Shown here one piece after another: positions 53,486-56,677 of a stretch of DNA of 56,677 nucleotides. Location: NCBI GenBank assembly GCA_012841405.1, contig DUUT01000193.1, positions 1 through 56,677 on the forward strand. The letters are read 5' to 3'. Both the position numbers and the translations under genes were made by a program. Within the stretch, counting starts at the first letter, position 1; each line of letters starts with the position of its first letter. The notes beneath the pieces are model-generated. The model made no database searches and was not told the origin of the DNA. It saw only the letters and a program-made list of their open reading frames with translations. This DNA comes from Chloroflexota bacterium. Its GTDB lineage: Bacteria > Chloroflexota > Anaerolineae > UBA1429.

Positions 53486-54010
53486 ATGGACTTTTTCGAC
53501 GTTGTCGCTCGACGCTACTGTCACAAGGCGGCATTCGACCCCACCCGCGAGGTGCCCGCCGAGCACCTGCGTCGCTTGGTCGAGGTCGGGATGGCCGCAC
53601 CGTCGGCCGGAAACGGCCAGGCGCCCGAGTTTGTGATCGTCAACGATCCCGAGATCCTCGCCCGCGTCAAGGAGACCATTGATAACGTTCCCCTCAAGAC
53701 GGCGCCGGCGTGGATCGTCATTGCCATCGACCCCGCCCGGGGCTGCTACCTCGAGGATTATGCCGTAGCCACCGCCCACGTGCTGCTGGCAGCCACCGCC
53801 CTGGGCTACTGCTGTGGCTGGGTCGACGGCCCATTTCTCGATGACGCCGTACGGGGGCCCGCCTCTGAGATCCTGGGGCTGCCCGATGATCGGCGGCTGA
53901 TGGTCGCGGTGCCCGTCGGGTTCCCAGGCGAAGAGGGCCCGCGCCGCCCCAAGAAGCCCTTTGAGCAGCGTGCCTCGTGGAACCGCTACGCCGTCGAGCG
54001 CACGGGCTGA
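53486..54010 (+). CDS. Nitroreductase family protein
   Basis: The 174-residue protein has the FMN-binding marks 'MDFFDVVARRYCHKAAFDP', 'VGMAAPSAGNGQAPEF' and 'LAATALGYCCGWVDGPF', 'VAVPVGFPGEEG'. These NAD(P)H-dependent flavoenzymes reduce nitro compounds, quinones or other small electrophiles. It is shorter than NfsB and similar to the small YdjA-like group. AGGAGGG lies just upstream of ATG 53486. The physiological substrate is unknown. Confidence 0.9.
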   Translation: MDFFDVVARRYCHKAAFDPTREVPAEHLRRLVEVGMAAPSAGNGQAPEFVIVNDPEILARVKETIDNVPLKTAPAWIVIAIDPARGCYLEDYAVATAHVLLAATALGYCCGWVDGPFLDDAVRGPASEILGLPDDRRLMVAVPVGFPGEEGPRRPKKPFEQRASWNRYAVERTG

Positions 54011-54015
54011 ACACA

Positions 54016-54047
54016 CGCCGCCCGTGCCCCACGAGGCACGGGCGGCG
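54016..54047. terminator. Hairpin terminator of the nitroreductase gene
   Basis: A perfect 13-bp stem (CGCCGCCCGTGCC / GGCACGGGCGGCG) with a CCACGA loop begins six bases after the stop. Confidence 0.7.
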
Positions 54048-54212
54048 GCCTCGCGCACCGTCGCGCCACGGCCCGTCGCCCTTCGGTGGAGCGGTGCCGA
54101 CAGCGAACAGCGCTCCAGGCTCGTACCTCATGGGAGCACGTTCGGCGAAAGGCGGCGACGAGGGCCTCCCCCCGCCTCGGCACGCGGCCTTGAGCACAGG
54201 AGGAAGCATGGC

Positions 54213-56621
54213 ATGAGCGCAAGACGACACGAGTCTTTCGATGCGGGTTGGGCCTTTATCCAGGAGGACGTACCGGGCGCTGAGGCGCCCACCTACGACG
54301 ACAGCGCCTGGCGCCGCGTTGATCTCCCGCATGACTGGAGCATCGAGGGCCCATTCCGCGAGGACCACCCGAGCGGAGGGGGCGGTGGCTACCTGCCCGG
54401 CGGCATCGGGTGGTACCGCAAGGCGTTCACCGTGCCAGAGGAGGATGCCACCACGCATGTCACGGTGATGTTTGACGGCGTCTACAAGAACTGTGACGTG
54501 TGGATCAACGGCCACCACCTCGGCTTTCATCCCTACGGGTATACGAGCTTTTGGTATGACCTGACGCCCCACCTCCGGCCGGGTGCCACGAACGTCCTTG
54601 CCGTGCGCGTGGATGACTCGCAGAAACCCGATGCCCGCTGGTACACCGGCTCTGGCATCTATCGCCACGTGTGGCTGACGGTGACCGATCCCCTCCACAT
54701 TGCGCCCTGGGGTACCTACGTCACCACACCGATGGTGACGGCCGCAGAGGCCGCCGTGTCCGTGCGGACGCGCATCGTCAACGCCTCCCCCGAGACGCGC
54801 ATCTGCACCCTGCGGACGACGGTATACGATGCCGCGGGCACCGCAGTCGCCAGCGCCGAGCGTCAGCACGCCATCCTCGCCAGTGAAGAGCACGAGGCCG
54901 CGCAGGTCCTGCAGGTGTTCACCCCCCACCTGTGGTCCATCGCGGATCCGTACCTCTACCTCCTGCGGAGCGAGATCCTCGACGGCGCCGACGTCATCGA
55001 CAGCTATGATACACCCTTCGGCATCCGCGAGATCGCCTTTGACGCCGATCGCGGCTTTCTCCTCAACGGGGAGCGCGTCAAGATCAACGGGGTCTGCCTC
55101 CATCATGACGGCGGCTGCGTCGGCGCCGCCGTGCCCGAGGGCGTCTGGGAGCGTCGGCTGCGGCTGCTCAAAGCGATGGGCTGCAACGGCATCCGTTCGA
55201 GCCACTACCCACCGGCTCCCGAGTTCCTTGACCTCTGTGATCGCCTTGGCTTTGTGGTCATGGATGAGGCGTTCGACGAGTGGCGCCAGGAGCACTATCT
55301 CTACGGGCCTCACGACTATTTCGACGAATGGGGCGAGGCCGACCTCAAGAGCATGCTCTACCGCGACCGCAACCACCCCAGCATCGTCCTCTGGAGCGTC
55401 GGCAACGAGATTCTGGAGCAGACGCGCCCCGAGGGGGTGACGATACTCAAGCGGCTGGTAGACATCGTGCACGCGATCGACCCCACGCGGCCCGTAACCT
55501 CGGCCTGCGACAAGATCGACGCCCCGTACACGGGGAGCGGCCCCACGCTGGATGCCTTTCTCGATACTCTGGACGTCGTCGGCTATAATTATGTCGACCG
55601 CTGGGGAGAGCGCCGCGAAAAGGCCTACAGCATCGATCGCGAACGCCATCCCCACCGCCGCGTCATCGGGAGTGAGAACGTCTCGGTGAGTGGCATCCGC
55701 GGCCACTACCAGCTCGAGCCGGATACCACCGGCACCCTGGGGCTGTGGCGGCGCGGTTCCTACTATGCGTCGATGATCCAGGCGGAAAACCTGTGGAAGT
55801 TCACCCGCTCCCACGACTATGTGGCCGGCGACTTTATGTGGACCGGCATCGACTACCTCGGTGAGGCGCGCTGGCCCCACAAGAACTCGAGCAGCGGCGT
55901 CATTGACATGTGTGGCTTTCCCAAGGATGGCTACTACTTTTACCAGAGCCAGTGGACCGAGACCCCCATGGTGCACCTCTTTCCCCACTGGACCTGGCCG
56001 GGACACGAGGGGCGCATCATCCCCGTGGTGTGCTACACGAACTGCGATAGCGTCGAGCTGTTCCTCAACGGCAGGTCATACGGCGTCAAGAGCTATGCCC
56101 CTGCCTTCCGCGGGTTCGACCGCACCAAGGGGTTCTTTGAGCAGACGCCGCCCCCCGCCTGGCCGACCACGTCCGACCTCCACCTCACCTGGGACCTCCC
56201 CTACGAGCCGGGGACGCTGCGCGCCGTGGGGATGAAGGATGGGCAGGTGGTCTGTGTCCAAGAGGTGGTGACCGCCGGCGCGCCCGCCCGCATCGCGCTG
56301 GAGGTCGACCGCTCTTCCATCGTGGCCAACGGTCACGATGTGGCCCACGTCACCGTGCGGGTCCTGGACGCCCAAGGCACTCTGGTCCCCGTCGCGGATC
56401 ACGAGGTCGCCTTCACCGTCGAGGGGGAGGGCACGCTCATCGGCGTGGACAACGGCAACCCGGCCAGCCATGAGCCGTTCCAGGCGACGCGCCGCCAGGC
56501 CTTCCACGGGTTGTGCCTGGCCATCGTCCAGGCGACGCGCGCGCCGGGGGAGGTGCGCGTGGCGGCCGCATCGCAGGGGCTGCAAGGCGATAGCGTCACC
56601 ATCACGACGACACGCGCGTAG
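54213..56621 (+). CDS. Glycoside hydrolase family 2 (beta-galactosidase-like)
   Basis: The 802-residue protein has the GH2 order: sugar-binding jelly roll ('RRVDLPHDWSIEGPF', 'WYRKAFTVPE'), immunoglobulin-like domain ('WSIADPYLYLLRSEI'), TIM barrel with acid/base E399 in 'WSVGNEILEQ' and nucleophile E488 in 'IGSENVS', then DUF4982-like and a last Ig-like domain ('RIALEVDRSSIVANGHDVAHV'). The barrel entry 'GVCLHHDGGCVGAAVPEG' is typical. It cleaves terminal beta-galactosides or related sugars. No signal peptide is seen. AGGAGG is about nine bases before ATG 54213. Confidence 0.93.
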   Translation: MSARRHESFDAGWAFIQEDVPGAEAPTYDDSAWRRVDLPHDWSIEGPFREDHPSGGGGGYLPGGIGWYRKAFTVPEEDATTHVTVMFDGVYKNCDVWINGHHLGFHPYGYTSFWYDLTPHLRPGATNVLAVRVDDSQKPDARWYTGSGIYRHVWLTVTDPLHIAPWGTYVTTPMVTAAEAAVSVRTRIVNASPETRICTLRTTVYDAAGTAVASAERQHAILASEEHEAAQVLQVFTPHLWSIADPYLYLLRSEILDGADVIDSYDTPFGIREIAFDADRGFLLNGERVKINGVCLHHDGGCVGAAVPEGVWERRLRLLKAMGCNGIRSSHYPPAPEFLDLCDRLGFVVMDEAFDEWRQEHYLYGPHDYFDEWGEADLKSMLYRDRNHPSIVLWSVGNEILEQTRPEGVTILKRLVDIVHAIDPTRPVTSACDKIDAPYTGSGPTLDAFLDTLDVVGYNYVDRWGERREKAYSIDRERHPHRRVIGSENVSVSGIRGHYQLEPDTTGTLGLWRRGSYYASMIQAENLWKFTRSHDYVAGDFMWTGIDYLGEARWPHKNSSSGVIDMCGFPKDGYYFYQSQWTETPMVHLFPHWTWPGHEGRIIPVVCYTNCDSVELFLNGRSYGVKSYAPAFRGFDRTKGFFEQTPPPAWPTTSDLHLTWDLPYEPGTLRAVGMKDGQVVCVQEVVTAGAPARIALEVDRSSIVANGHDVAHVTVRVLDAQGTLVPVADHEVAFTVEGEGTLIGVDNGNPASHEPFQATRRQAFHGLCLAIVQATRAPGEVRVAAASQGLQGDSVTITTTRA

Positions 56622-56677
56622 GGGCCGGGTAGGCGAATGCAGGAGACGAGCTGCCCCGCGTCACGCCTGGGCGTGAC

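Noticed and set aside
53718..56006. A 762-codon minus-strand open frame opposite the GH2 gene
   Set aside because: It is the G+C-driven shadow of a gene with full catalytic motifs. It has no recognisable domain and would overlap the nitroreductase gene as well.
1..56677. CRISPR arrays, rRNA genes, insertion sequences
   Set aside because: No regularly spaced repeats, rRNA-like sequence or transposase is present in the window.

Overview
The window is about two thirds G+C and densely coded. Promoters resemble the sigma-70 consensus (TTGACA/TATAAT), and many genes carry a GGAGG-type ribosome site. The gene set is a bacterial core plus saccharolytic and anaerobic enzymes: an Atg22-like exporter, a YprA/MrfA-type helicase, a one-piece pyruvate:ferredoxin oxidoreductase, many TIM-barrel sugar-acid enzymes and RraA. 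This suggests a member of the Chloroflexota or a similar high-GC lineage. That is an inference from gene content, because no rRNA is present.

Layout. (1) 1-3840 is the right end of an integrative element. It holds the N-terminus of a primase-polymerase running off the left edge, a RepA-like ATPase, a ribbon-helix-helix protein, a small helix-turn-helix protein and a tyrosine integrase. It ends in the 3' half of a tRNA-Ser(CGA). (2) 3915-9153 is a leftward ABC export operon: two ATPases, a double FtsX permease and a lipoprotein adaptor. (3) 9256-23047 holds a D-threonine-aldolase-like enzyme, an orphan sugar-type ABC ATPase, an Atg22-like transporter, an MrfA-like helicase, a radical SAM/B12 enzyme with dTDP-glucose dehydratase, a GT2/galactokinase/HAD operon and a SEC-C protein. 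(4) 23289-27722 holds a flavoprotein and a DUF362/TIM-barrel fusion, divergent from an Rrf2 regulator, with a long palindrome between the promoters. (5) 27869-31002 is a split transketolase with a keto-acid hydratase and a cyclophilin-like protein. (6) 31262-35664 holds a membrane lipoprotein, ArgJ and a YgeY-type M20 hydrolase. (7) 35738-39508 is a three-gene glycosyltransferase operon beside tRNA-Leu(UAA). (8) 39800-43163 is an accessory island with a broken DNA methylase, a PD-(D/E)XK nuclease and orphans. (9) 43279-56621 is metabolic: a DHOD-like protein and NifJ, GH51 with RraA opposite a UxuA-like enzyme, small enzymes, and a GH2 glycosidase.

Working together. The GH51, GH2, RraA, UxuA-like, galactokinase and sugar-type ABC ATPase genes point to growth on plant-type oligosaccharides, with pyruvate oxidised through NifJ. 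The best candidate for an undescribed system is the cluster at 23289-27722: a fumarate-reductase-like flavoprotein, a DUF362 domain fused to a sugar-isomerase-like barrel, and a three-cysteine Rrf2 regulator. The truncated integrative element and the decaying restriction island are the clearest mobile DNA.
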